This document shows, piece by piece, positions 8,885 through 16,624 of a DNA stretch of 25,863 bases (position 1 is the first letter of the stretch; every line of letters begins with the position of its first letter). Both the position numbers and the translations under genes were made by a program. This DNA is from DATCDR01 sp036510575 (lineage in GTDB: Bacteria > Actinomycetota > Acidimicrobiia > Acidimicrobiales > Bog-793). The notes under the pieces are model-generated. The model searched no databases, was not told where the DNA came from, and worked only from the letters and a program-made list of their open reading frames with translations. The stretch spans positions 1-25,863 of the forward strand of contig DATCDR010000166.1 of NCBI GenBank assembly GCA_036510575.1. The letters run 5' to 3'.

Positions 8885-9737
8885 CGCCGAGTTCGCCTGA
8901 CGAGAAGAGATAACTCGTCAGCTCGTCAGTGAGCTCATGGAAGCGAGCAGAACGGAGAGTAGCGGGCGATCGAGGCCGCTCGAGGTCGATCGGCACGAGC
9001 GCGGTGATGCGTCCTGGTCGAGGCGACATCACCGCGACGGTGTCGGCGAGGAAGATCGCCTCGCTGATCGAGTGGGTCACGAGCAACGTCGTTGTCGAGC
9101 GCTCGGTCCAGATCCTGAGCAGTTCGAGATTGAGCCGCTGACGTGTCATTTCATCGAGCGCGCCGAAGGGCTCGTCGAGGAGCAGCAGGTCGGGTTTGAG
9201 GAGCAGTGATCTGGCGATCGCGACACGTTGGCGCATGCCGCCGGAGAGCTGAGCCGGGCGTGCATTCTCGAACCCCTCGAGACCGACGAGCGCGACGAGT
9301 TCGGCCACATCCCCGGCGCTTGCGCTGACGCCAGCGATTTCGGCGGGCAGGTGGATGTTTGCGTTGACGCTCCGCCATGGAAGTAGTGCTGGGTCCTGGA
9401 AGGCGATTCCGAGACGGTGGACATCGCGGATCTCGGCTGGCGTGCGCCCTTGAGCCGTTACGATCCCGGCGGTCGGCTCCTCGATCCCGGCGAGGATTCG
9501 AAGAACCGTCGACTTTCCGCAACCAGAAGGACCGAGCAGGGCGACGAAGCTCCCACGTTCTGCCTCGAGGTCGACGTTGTCGAGCGCGACCAGCTCACGT
9601 CGCTTTATCGAGAAGGTCTTGCGTAGTCCCGAGATGTAGATACCGTCCGCGTGAACCGCCGGCCGGGCTGCGGGTCGTATGGGAACCGGATCCTCCAGCA
9701 CTAATTCGGCCAGCTCGTCATTTTGTACTCCCGGCAT
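8871..9737 (-). CDS. ABC transporter ATP-binding protein, SsuB/TauB-like
   Basis: Cytoplasmic ATPase that powers the importer, about 288 residues from ATG 9737. Walker A GPSGCGKST is at about 69-77, the Q-loop Gln at about 114 (AFQDPALLPW), the signature LSGGMRQR at 164-171, Walker B LLLLDEP at 184-190, and the switch His in LVTHS at about 222. The open frame runs 106 codons further upstream to 10055, but that part overlaps the divergent Rieske gene and its promoter and has no ABC character, so I reject it. About 30 residues precede the first conserved strand, which is slightly long, and no good ribosome site is visible. First gene of the transporter operon, divergent from the oxygenase operon. 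Confidence 0.93.
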   Translation of the reverse strand: MPGVQNDELAELVLEDPVPIRPAARPAVHADGIYISGLRKTFSIKRRELVALDNVDLEAERGSFVALLGPSGCGKSTVLRILAGIEEPTAGIVTAQGRTPAEIRDVHRLGIAFQDPALLPWRSVNANIHLPAEIAGVSASAGDVAELVALVGLEGFENARPAQLSGGMRQRVAIARSLLLKPDLLLLDEPFGALDEMTRQRLNLELLRIWTERSTTTLLVTHSISEAIFLADTVAVMSPRPGRITALVPIDLERPRSPATLRSARFHELTDELTSYLFSSGELGGDDR

Positions 9738-9759
9738 GGTTTGACCGTAGATTTCTGAG

Positions 9760-9797
9760 GTTTCCAGGTAGTAACCCGGAGATGAATGCCACGTTAA
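9760..9797 (-). promoter_or_regulatory. GlnR-like box in the divergent ABC/Rieske promoter
   Basis: The minus strand reads TTAAC-n6-TTCAT-n6-GTTAC-n6-GAAAC. The last two half-sites (9771-9775 and 9760-9764) match the GlnR consensus gTnAC-n6-GaAAC at every specified base, the first fits TnAC, and the second does not match. All lie on one 11-bp register. The perfect pair ends about 22 bases from the ATPase start and about 74 bases from the Rieske start at 9850, so it could serve the oxygenase promoter, the transporter promoter or both. The 112-base gap contains no gene. Confidence 0.6.
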
Positions 9798-9849
9798 ATG
9801 GCCGATTCCGCGACACCCGTTCACACGCAGGAAATATTGCGTCGGCATC

Positions 9850-10944
9850 ATGGGATCTATGGCGACGATCGTGACGGCGAGAGCGGCACATGCATCCTCG
9901 AGTGCAGACGCTGCTGCCCCGTTCGTTGTTAGAAACGACTCGCCCGAACTACGGAGCTGCTGGCATCCAATCGCCCGTTCGGCCGAGATATCAGACGATC
10001 CGCGGAAGTTCTGGCTTCTTGGAACGCCGCTCGTAGCACTCAGGCTTGCGGGCAAATTAGTGGTGCTGCACGACAGATGCCCCCATCGTCGCGCGCCCCT
10101 CTCGGCTGGCTCGGTAGTTAACGGCGCTATCGAGTGCCCCTACCACGGCTGGCGATTTGGTCCTGACGGGGCGTGCGTGGCCATCCCGTCGATGCAGTCG
10201 GGATCGTTCCCGCCTGCGGCCCGGGCGAGCGTCCCCCGTGTCGCGGAGCGAAATGGTTTGGTGTTTGTAGCACTCGAAGATCCGATCGTCGAACTTCCCG
10301 AAATTGACCTCCACGAGAGCGCGACACGTCGCGTCGTCGAAATCGAGCCGTACGTGGGCAGATTTGGCGCCGCGCAACTGATCGACAATCAGATCGATTT
10401 CTCGCACTTCGCGTTCATTCATCGGGCGACGTTTGGTGTTGCTGAGGAACCGGTGACGCCGAGCTATGACATCGAGCGCGACGACTGGGGGTTTCGAATC
10501 GAGGCCGAGGTTCCGATAGTCGCGGCGAACGACCCTGAGGCACTCGCGGGGCGCCGTCCACTTCGACAGCATCGGACGATGAGGTACCGATACGTCGCGC
10601 CATTCTTCGTCGAGATCGAGCTGAGCTATCCGATGTCGGCCAGCTCCATGGTCGTCACCTTCTTCGCGCAGCCTAAGCGGTTAGAGCAGGCACGGATGTA
10701 CGTTTCGCTTGCCTTTTCCCATCCCGACGGGTTCACCGAGGAGCAGCTCGAGGAGCGAGTGGGATTTGAGCGACGTGTCATCGCCGAGGATCTCTCGCTG
10801 CAAGCGAGCTTTGACGAGGTGGACCTGCCACTTGCGAGCGACGCCGAATGCCACGTTCGCGCCGATCGGGCAAGCCTTGAGTATCGGCGGATTCTCGCGG
10901 CGCTCTTTGGGGCATCGCGGTCGGGTCAGACGCGTGCTAGCTGA
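9850..10944 (+). CDS. Rieske [2Fe-2S] non-heme iron oxygenase 1
   Basis: Terminal oxygenase component, 364 residues, of the single-subunit type seen in vanillate/phthalate oxygenases and N-demethylases; it would hydroxylate, O- or N-dealkylate a small molecule. Rieske ligands are C77/H79 (RCPHRR) and C96/H99 (CPYHGW). The mononuclear iron site is D183, H186 and H191 in DFSHFAFIH, with a third carboxylate probably in AEDLSLQ near the C-terminus. The first ATG (9850) has no good Shine-Dalgarno, and a second ATG lies at 9859. First gene of the operon, divergent from the ABC genes across a GlnR-like box. The next gene overlaps its end by 11 bases. The electron donor is not encoded nearby. Confidence 0.92.
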   Translation: MGSMATIVTARAAHASSSADAAAPFVVRNDSPELRSCWHPIARSAEISDDPRKFWLLGTPLVALRLAGKLVVLHDRCPHRRAPLSAGSVVNGAIECPYHGWRFGPDGACVAIPSMQSGSFPPAARASVPRVAERNGLVFVALEDPIVELPEIDLHESATRRVVEIEPYVGRFGAAQLIDNQIDFSHFAFIHRATFGVAEEPVTPSYDIERDDWGFRIEAEVPIVAANDPEALAGRRPLRQHRTMRYRYVAPFFVEIELSYPMSASSMVVTFFAQPKRLEQARMYVSLAFSHPDGFTEEQLEERVGFERRVIAEDLSLQASFDEVDLPLASDAECHVRADRASLEYRRILAALFGASRSGQTRAS

Positions 10945-11950
10945 TCCAGATCTCCGATCGCTTTGCGACGCGGTCCGGCCGTTCTGGCACCCGGTCGCCT
11001 GGGCCGCCGACGTAGCGGACCGCCCGATCTCGACCGAGCTACTCGGCACGCCGCTCGTAATCTGGCGCGTCGAGGGTCGCGTGGCGGTAGCGCTTGATCG
11101 CTGTCCACATCGAGGTACGAAGCTCTCGTTAGGTGTCGTCGAAGACGACGAGCTTGTCTGCCCCTACCACGGTTGGCACTTCGCGCTCGATGGAGTGTGC
11201 CAGGCGATTCCTCAGGTCGCGGACGACTCGAAGATTCCAGTTCGGGCCGCGCTGGCGATGGTTGACTCGATCGAGAGATACGGAATCGTCTGGGCTGTGC
11301 TCGAGGAGCCGATCGCGCCGATTCCTGACTTTCCGGAGTGGGACGATCCCTCCTACGTCCACGTGCCGTGTCGCTCATACACCTGGGCGGCAGGTGCGGG
11401 TCGGATGCTCGAGAACTTCACGGACTTCGGTCACCTTGGCTATCTCCACGATGGGCTTCTTGGCGTTCGCGACGAGCTGGTCGTGCCCGAGCACTCGGTG
11501 ATGACCGAAGGGCGGGTCCTCTCCTATGAGATCCAGCTGGCTGTTCCGAACACCAACGATCGGTTCGCGGTTACCGATGTCGCCTCCGAACGAGGGCTGC
11601 AGACCAACACGTATGTACTCACGCTTCCTTTCACGATTCACCTGCGCTGTCGATACGAGGACAGCGACAGTTACCGCACGCTCTTTTTCGTGGTGCAGCC
11701 TCGCTCGCACCACGAATCCACCGGCTATTGCTTCCAGTCGCGCAACTTCGATCCTGACGCCGACCCAGCTGACTTCGTGGACTTTCAGGATCTGCTCGCC
11801 GAACAGGATCGCCCCATTGTCGAGAGCCAGTGGCCGAAGGACGTTCCACTCGGTATGACCGATGAGCTTCAACTCGGCTTCGATCGGGTCGCGATCTCGT
11901 ACCGGCGTGCGCTGCGTCGCTTGATTGCAGGTAGGGCCGAAACGCGATGA
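10934..11950 (+). CDS. Rieske [2Fe-2S] non-heme iron oxygenase 2
   Basis: Second paralogous terminal oxygenase, 338 residues from GTG 10934. The frame is open back to 10709, but that part lies inside the previous gene and is Arg/Ser-rich shadow sequence. The chosen GTG overlaps the preceding stop by 11 bases and leaves the normal short N-terminus before the Rieske fold. Ligands are C57/H59 (RCPHRG), C76/H79 (CPYHGW) and the iron triad region D164, H167, H172 (TDFGHLGYLH). AEQDRPIVE near the C-terminus supplies a plausible third carboxylate. It is only moderately similar to oxygenase 1 outside the motifs, so a different position or substrate is likely. Three Rieske genes in a row resemble sequential dealkylation or hydroxylation, but this is inference. 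Confidence 0.92.
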   Translation: MLADPDLRSLCDAVRPFWHPVAWAADVADRPISTELLGTPLVIWRVEGRVAVALDRCPHRGTKLSLGVVEDDELVCPYHGWHFALDGVCQAIPQVADDSKIPVRAALAMVDSIERYGIVWAVLEEPIAPIPDFPEWDDPSYVHVPCRSYTWAAGAGRMLENFTDFGHLGYLHDGLLGVRDELVVPEHSVMTEGRVLSYEIQLAVPNTNDRFAVTDVASERGLQTNTYVLTLPFTIHLRCRYEDSDSYRTLFFVVQPRSHHESTGYCFQSRNFDPDADPADFVDFQDLLAEQDRPIVESQWPKDVPLGMTDELQLGFDRVAISYRRALRRLIAGRAETR

Positions 11951-11977
11951 GGAATCGGGGAGCCAGGAGAAGCATTG

Positions 11978-13018
11978 ATGCGAGTTAGCGAATTTCCAGC
12001 ACTTCGGAACGAGTGGTACGCAATAACGCGAGCGTCGACGAGAGGCCGCCCGCGTTCGGAGGCAGTGACGCTCTTCGGTGAGGAGTACGTACTGTTCATC
12101 CCGGCGTATGGACCGCCCGGACTGCTCCAGCCGCGCTGTCCTCACCGCGGCGCACACCTGAAGGCCGCGGACTGTCTCGGCGAGTCGCTTCGATGCTGTT
12201 ATCACGGGTGGGAGTTCGACGCCGAGGGTCAATGCGTAGCGATTCCCCAGCTCGACGACGGGCTACCGATTCCCGCCAAGGCGAACTTGCGGCACTGGCC
12301 GGTAGTCGAGCGTTACGGCCTGTACTGGACCTGCGTCGGTACGCCGGCGACCGATGCCCCTCCTGGCTGGCCTGAAGCGGACGCGCTCGGATGGCGTGTG
12401 CAGATCGATTTCTTCGAGCCGTGGGCCGCCTCTGCGCTTCGCATTATCGACAACAACATCGACCAGGCACATCCCGCCTTCGTCCATCGCCGGACCTTCG
12501 GCGACCCTACCCGTCCGAAAGTGCCGCACTACGAGCTGCAGCGGACCCCGCGAGGCTTCAAGGCAGAGATCCGCCATGCCGTCGCCGGAGTCGGCCCACA
12601 GATGGGAATCTCCGATGAGTCGGCGAGCTTTGAGCGCGTCACCGAGGTCGAGTTGCTGAGCCCGGTTCAGACCCGAATCCTGCTCGCCTATGACGGAGCG
12701 GCGCCTGACTACTGCTTTTACGGTTCAGCAACGCCAATCGATGACGAACGTTCGATCTACGTGCGGATCTCGGCGTTGATGGGGTCGGCTGAGATGCAGC
12801 CCTACGACATGTTCTGGGAGTTTTCCAGGCGGGTCACGAACGAGGATCGGTTCGTCCTCGAGACGACGAGCCCGGACTTTCCTGCTGACATCAGGAGCGA
12901 GGTGCACATGCGTGCCGACCTGACGACCGTTGAGTACCGCCGGATCCTCGAGCGCCTCGCCGAGCAGGGACACTCAGGAGTACCGGCGGCACCTGCGGTG
13001 CTCGGGGGGGTTGCGTGA
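11978..13018 (+). CDS. Rieske [2Fe-2S] non-heme iron oxygenase 3
   Basis: Third terminal oxygenase, 346 residues. I start it at ATG 11978 because AGGAG (11965-11969) lies 8 bases upstream; a TTG just before it (11975) is less likely. Rieske ligands are C54/H56 (RCPHRG) and C73/H76 within CCYHGW, where the doubled Cys is unusual. The mononuclear iron site is D162, H165 and H170 (DQAHPAFVH). NEDRFVLE supplies a candidate third ligand. It lies 27 bases after oxygenase 2 and is the only gene of the operon with a clear ribosome site. Its TGA overlaps the next gene's GTG in a GTGA junction. Substrate unknown. Confidence 0.92.
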   Translation: MRVSEFPALRNEWYAITRASTRGRPRSEAVTLFGEEYVLFIPAYGPPGLLQPRCPHRGAHLKAADCLGESLRCCYHGWEFDAEGQCVAIPQLDDGLPIPAKANLRHWPVVERYGLYWTCVGTPATDAPPGWPEADALGWRVQIDFFEPWAASALRIIDNNIDQAHPAFVHRRTFGDPTRPKVPHYELQRTPRGFKAEIRHAVAGVGPQMGISDESASFERVTEVELLSPVQTRILLAYDGAAPDYCFYGSATPIDDERSIYVRISALMGSAEMQPYDMFWEFSRRVTNEDRFVLETTSPDFPADIRSEVHMRADLTTVEYRRILERLAEQGHSGVPAAPAVLGGVA

Positions 13019-14223
13019 GTACTCGCGGCCACGTCGGAAACTCCCGAACCGGCTGGATCGTTCGGGACGGCACAGCGGACATCACTCGCAAGCACCGACA
13101 GGGAAAGTCGGTCCACGCGGACGCTCGGCCCGAGCGCGTGCTCTTCGACACCGCGAGAACGGCGCTCGTCATCGTCGACATGCAGAATGACTTCTGCGCG
13201 CCCGGAGGTTGGTTGTCCCATATCGGCGTGGATGTGTCGCCATTAGCCGACGTGGTCGAGCCGATCGCGCAGATCGCTCAGGTGCTTCGGGACTCCGGCG
13301 TTCCGATCATCTTCTTGAACTGGGGCAATCGACCAGACAGGGTGAACCTGCCCTCGTCGATCCTCTATGTCTATGACCCCGATGGCAGTGGCATCGGGAT
13401 CGGCGACGCGCTCCCGAATGGAGCTGCCGTCCTCGAGCGCGGTAGTTGGTCGACCGAACTCGTCGACGGACTCAGCTTTGAAGCTGGCGACCTCTTCGTC
13501 GACAAGTACCGCATGACCGGTTTCGTGGACACCGAGCTGGACTCGATACTTCGAAACCTCGATGTCTCGACGCTGCTGTTCGCGGGCGTGAATCTGGATC
13601 AATGTGTCTACGCCACCCTCACGGATGCGGCGGCGCTTGGCTATGACTGCGTTCTACTTGAGGACTGTTGCGCGACGACCTCGCCAGCGGAGTGCGCGAC
13701 GGGAACGCTGTACAACGTCGCGCAGTGTTTCGGCTTCGTCTCCTCTGCCAAAGCGGTGCTTGACGGCCTGGCGTCGGGCGCTGCTGGGCGCGGCGCCTTC
13801 GAGCGTCATTCGCCCCGCTCGAGCCCGGCACATCGGATCTCGCCCGGCGACAGCGTGAAGCTCGTCGTCCTACGCCGTCCGGACGAGACCTACGCCGCCT
13901 CGGTATTTCTCGAGATCTGGGATCCAGGAGGTAGTCAGCCGCCGAATAGCCATCCGGATTCGGTGGAAACGTTCTACATTCTCGGAGGGGTGGGCACGGC
14001 ATACAGCGACGGGGAAATGACAGAGGTGCGGCCGAACGACTTGATCGTGCTGCCGCCCGGAACGCTGCATCGAATCGAGAACACCGGCCCGGACAAGCTG
14101 TACGCGATCACCACGATGACACCTGACGGCGGCTTCGCGGAGCTGGTCGAAGACGGCCCTGACGAGCAGCTCGATGATGATGACGTGGCCGTCCTGCAAC
14201 ACGGTTGGGCTTGCCGGGGGTGA
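13015..14223 (+). CDS. Isochorismatase-like cysteine hydrolase fused to a C-terminal cupin
   Basis: A 402-residue two-domain protein. Residues about 45-255 are an isochorismatase-fold amidohydrolase with the Asp-Lys-Cys triad D55 (VIVDMQNDF), K164 (VDKYRMTGF) and C197 (GVNLDQCVYAT). Relatives with this triad hydrolyse ureidoacrylate (RutB), biuret, N-carbamoylsarcosine or nicotinamide. Residues about 275-375 form a small cupin with NSHPDSVETFYIL and PPGTLHRIEN, giving His313, Glu318 and His352 as likely metal ligands. About 40 residues precede the hydrolase core. The GTG start at 13015 shares a GTGA with the preceding stop, so translation is coupled. Likely role: hydrolysis of a carbamoyl or ureido intermediate, with the cupin binding or isomerising a partner metabolite. 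The role is inference; the fold assignment is firm. Confidence 0.88.
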   Translation: MSTRGHVGNSRTGWIVRDGTADITRKHRQGKSVHADARPERVLFDTARTALVIVDMQNDFCAPGGWLSHIGVDVSPLADVVEPIAQIAQVLRDSGVPIIFLNWGNRPDRVNLPSSILYVYDPDGSGIGIGDALPNGAAVLERGSWSTELVDGLSFEAGDLFVDKYRMTGFVDTELDSILRNLDVSTLLFAGVNLDQCVYATLTDAAALGYDCVLLEDCCATTSPAECATGTLYNVAQCFGFVSSAKAVLDGLASGAAGRGAFERHSPRSSPAHRISPGDSVKLVVLRRPDETYAASVFLEIWDPGGSQPPNSHPDSVETFYILGGVGTAYSDGEMTEVRPNDLIVLPPGTLHRIENTGPDKLYAITTMTPDGGFAELVEDGPDEQLDDDDVAVLQHGWACRG

Positions 14224-15296
14224 GCGTGACGGGAGCTCCATCGGAGTGGCTCGAGGTTCGCTCGGATCCGCCCTCGGTGCGGTGGGGGCGGATCCCCTCT
14301 GCTGGTGCAACGCCGATCGGGGTTGTCGCTGACGGCGGGGTGATCGTCGTCGAGACGGTCTCCCACGAGGGGATCTTGCCGGATCAGGGTCAGGACCCTG
14401 TGGCGTTCTTCGGCCATTTCGGGGTGCCGGCAAGCGCAGTTCTCGATGACGCCCGCGAGATTGCCGCTGCCGGCCTCGAGCGAGATACGGCGCGCGACGG
14501 TCCCCACGTCGTCACCGGTCCGATCGCCGTAGCCGGCGCGCAAGCGGGCGACCTACTTCGGATCGAGACACTCGCGCTCGAACGAAGAGCCGACTACGGC
14601 ATTGTCAGCAACCGACACAACAAAGGGGTGCTCGTCGGCGAGTTCCCCAAGCCCGATGCGAGCGGAGGAGACGTTCCGGTCGTGTCGATGTTCGGGCGCG
14701 TGGTCGACGGACGTGGTCGGCTCGAGGAGGGTGGGTCACAACTCGGTTTCGCACTCAGAGAGTTCCTCGGACTGGTTGGCGTGACACCCGCCACCGACGA
14801 GGAGCTGCCCTCGACGCCTCCCGGTGTCTACGGCGGCAATCTCGACGTCCGTCATCTCGGCGTTGGGTCCGCCCTACTCATTCCCGTTGCCGTACCCGGC
14901 GCGCTGATGTACGTCGCTGATCCGCACTTCGCCCAGGGCAATGGTGAGGTGGCCTTGACTGCCTTCGAGGCACCGCTTCGGGCGACGCTTCGCGTGCACG
15001 TCGAACGTGGCGCGGGTGCGCGCCGTCTCGCTGTTGGGCTCGTAAATCCCTACGGGGAGACCTCGCGCCACCTGATTGCGATGGGCTTTGGCGCTACGGT
15101 CGACGATGCGCTTCGCGATGCGCTTCGCCACGCGATCGCGTTGATCTGTGACTTGACTGGCGTAAGTGCTGCTTTGGCGCTTGCGTACTGCTCCGCTGCC
15201 GTGGACTTCGAGATCTCCCAGGCGGTGAACGGCGTTCGAGGCGTGCACTGCCTCATCGAGCGAGCTGACGTCGGACGAATCGGCGATCGGGGATGA
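14220..15296 (+). CDS. Acetamidase/formamidase (FmdA/AmdA) family hydrolase
   Basis: About 358 residues. Family hallmarks are GPIAVAGAQAGDLLRIETL near residue 100 and the stretch PPGVYGGNLDVRHL followed by GALMYVADPHFAQGNGE near 200-245, the zinc-binding and active-site core of FmdA-type enzymes. These release ammonia from formamide or short aliphatic amides. I start it at GTG 14220, whose GTGA overlaps the previous stop exactly as in the junction before. TTG 14205 and GTG 14226 are alternatives. In the operon it probably removes a formamide or similar fragment left after ring cleavage. If so, formate would be a second product; no formate dehydrogenase is seen in the window. Confidence 0.9.
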   Translation: MSVTGAPSEWLEVRSDPPSVRWGRIPSAGATPIGVVADGGVIVVETVSHEGILPDQGQDPVAFFGHFGVPASAVLDDAREIAAAGLERDTARDGPHVVTGPIAVAGAQAGDLLRIETLALERRADYGIVSNRHNKGVLVGEFPKPDASGGDVPVVSMFGRVVDGRGRLEEGGSQLGFALREFLGLVGVTPATDEELPSTPPGVYGGNLDVRHLGVGSALLIPVAVPGALMYVADPHFAQGNGEVALTAFEAPLRATLRVHVERGAGARRLAVGLVNPYGETSRHLIAMGFGATVDDALRDALRHAIALICDLTGVSAALALAYCSAAVDFEISQAVNGVRGVHCLIERADVGRIGDRG

Positions 15297-15297
15297 G

Positions 15298-16533
15298 GTG
15301 ACGACGAGCGCGGTTGAGATCGCGACCCACCGATCTCCGGATTCCACGTCGACGGATCCCTTCGTCGTCGGACCGGTTCGGCTCGCCGGCGGCTCATCGA
15401 CAGGAGCGCTCAGCGGTCTCACGTTCGCAGTGAAGGATCTCTACGACGTCGCTGGAACCCGCACCGGAGCAGGAAACCCCGATCGGCTGTCAGAGGCGCC
15501 GATCGCGGCGGAACATGCCGCGCCGGTCCAGGCGTTGCTTGGTGCGGGAGCGGAGTTGATCGGCAAGACGGTCACCGACGAACTGGCCTTCAGTCTTTCC
15601 GGCACGAACATCCACTATGGGACGCCGAGAAATCCGGCGGCCCCAGGGCGGGTGCCGGGAGGCTCATCAAGCGGGTCGGTCTCAGCTGTCGCCGACGGTC
15701 TCGTTGACTTTGCGCTCGGGACCGACACTGGAGGATCGACGCGCGTGCCGGCTTCGTATTGCGGCGTCTTCGGGCTTCGCGCCACGCATGGAAGGATCTC
15801 TCGACGCGGTGTCTTCCTCCTCGCACCCAGCTTCTGTTCGATCGGGGTCTTTTCAGCTTCCGCCGCCGTGTTGCAAAAGACCTGGCGTGCGCTCGAATCG
15901 AACGGGGTGGACGGTGATGTGGACGTGCCGGCGCGTCGGGCTGACCGTCTCGTGGTGGTGCCAGAGCTGTTCGAGCTCGCCGATCCACTCGCCGCCGAGG
16001 TGCTCTTCGACGCCGCCGCCTCGTTTGCAACGCGATCTGGGCTCGCCTTGGACATGGCGCCGCGAGGCGCGCTCGGTGATCCCGCGGAACTGCTCTCTGC
16101 CTTCCGGGCGATTCAGCTCTTCGAGGCCTGGGAGCTTCACGGCGCGTGGGTGATCGCCCACCATCACGCGCTCGGTTGGGGGATCGCATCGAGATTCGAC
16201 TCTGCATCGCAGGTGGATAGAGCGACCGTCACTCACGCCAGAGCGCGCCGTTCCAGCTTCCAGGAGGATCTCGCCAGAGTTCTTGGCGCCGACGGCTATC
16301 TGCTGCAACCCGCGGCGAGTGGCCCCGCTCCACGAATTGATCTCGAGGGCGCCGCAAAGGACGACCTCCGGTTGCGGACGATGCAATTAACCGCCCCCGC
16401 CGGGCTCGGCGGGTCCCCGGTGGTTTCGATGCCCCTTGCCACCGTTGGTGCCCTACCAGTCGGACTGGCACTCGTCGGCTTACCTGGAGACGACCATGAG
16501 GTGGTTCGTCTTGCGAACCTGGGCCGCGCCTGA
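15298..16533 (+). CDS. Amidase-signature hydrolase, AMI1/AtzE-like
   Basis: A 411-residue Ser-cisSer-Lys amidase. Lys46 lies in FAVKDLYDVAG, the cis-Ser is in GGSSSGS at about 123-124, and the nucleophile Ser147 is in GTDTGGSTRVPASYCG. The KDLYDVAG, TDELAFS and HYGTPRNP segments resemble the short indoleacetamide-hydrolase (AMI1) type more than the ~600-residue allophanate hydrolases, and no C-terminal allophanate-hydrolase domain is present. The GTG start lies one base after the previous stop. This is the last gene of the six-gene operon. It likely hydrolyses a terminal amide or ureido acid to give ammonia; the substrate is not determined. The 91 bases to the convergent gpmI stop hold only a weak GC-rich hairpin. 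Confidence 0.9.
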   Translation: MTTSAVEIATHRSPDSTSTDPFVVGPVRLAGGSSTGALSGLTFAVKDLYDVAGTRTGAGNPDRLSEAPIAAEHAAPVQALLGAGAELIGKTVTDELAFSLSGTNIHYGTPRNPAAPGRVPGGSSSGSVSAVADGLVDFALGTDTGGSTRVPASYCGVFGLRATHGRISRRGVFLLAPSFCSIGVFSASAAVLQKTWRALESNGVDGDVDVPARRADRLVVVPELFELADPLAAEVLFDAAASFATRSGLALDMAPRGALGDPAELLSAFRAIQLFEAWELHGAWVIAHHHALGWGIASRFDSASQVDRATVTHARARRSSFQEDLARVLGADGYLLQPAASGPAPRIDLEGAAKDDLRLRTMQLTAPAGLGGSPVVSMPLATVGALPVGLALVGLPGDDHEVVRLANLGRA

Positions 16534-16624
16534 GCGAACTACTGCTGAGCTGCGAATCCGATCTCGGCGCCCAGCGGGCCGGGGGCTTATCTCGAGCACG
16601 GACCTCGGTCGGTCGCGAGCGTCC

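Noticed and set aside
9738..10055. N-terminal extension of the ABC ATPase frame by 106 codons
   Set aside because: It runs antisense through the start of Rieske gene 1 and the shared promoter, and it shows no ABC-family sequence.
10709..10933. Upstream extension of Rieske gene 2
   Set aside because: The Arg/Ser-rich translation lies wholly inside Rieske gene 1; the GTG at 10934 gives the normal family N-terminus.
11375..12232. Long minus-strand frame opposite Rieske genes 2 and 3
   Set aside because: It is a GC-driven shadow frame: both overlapped plus-strand genes have intact cofactor motifs, and the antisense product has no recognisable domain.
4537..16533. Reading the island as the known cyanuric acid/biuret (AtzD-BiuH-AtzF) pathway
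   Set aside because: There is no cyanuric acid hydrolase, the amidase lacks the allophanate-hydrolase length and C-terminal domain, and three Rieske oxygenases have no place in that pathway.
16534..16624. Terminator between the amidase and gpmI genes
   Set aside because: Only short GC-rich pairings such as GCCC/GGGC are visible, not enough to call a terminator.
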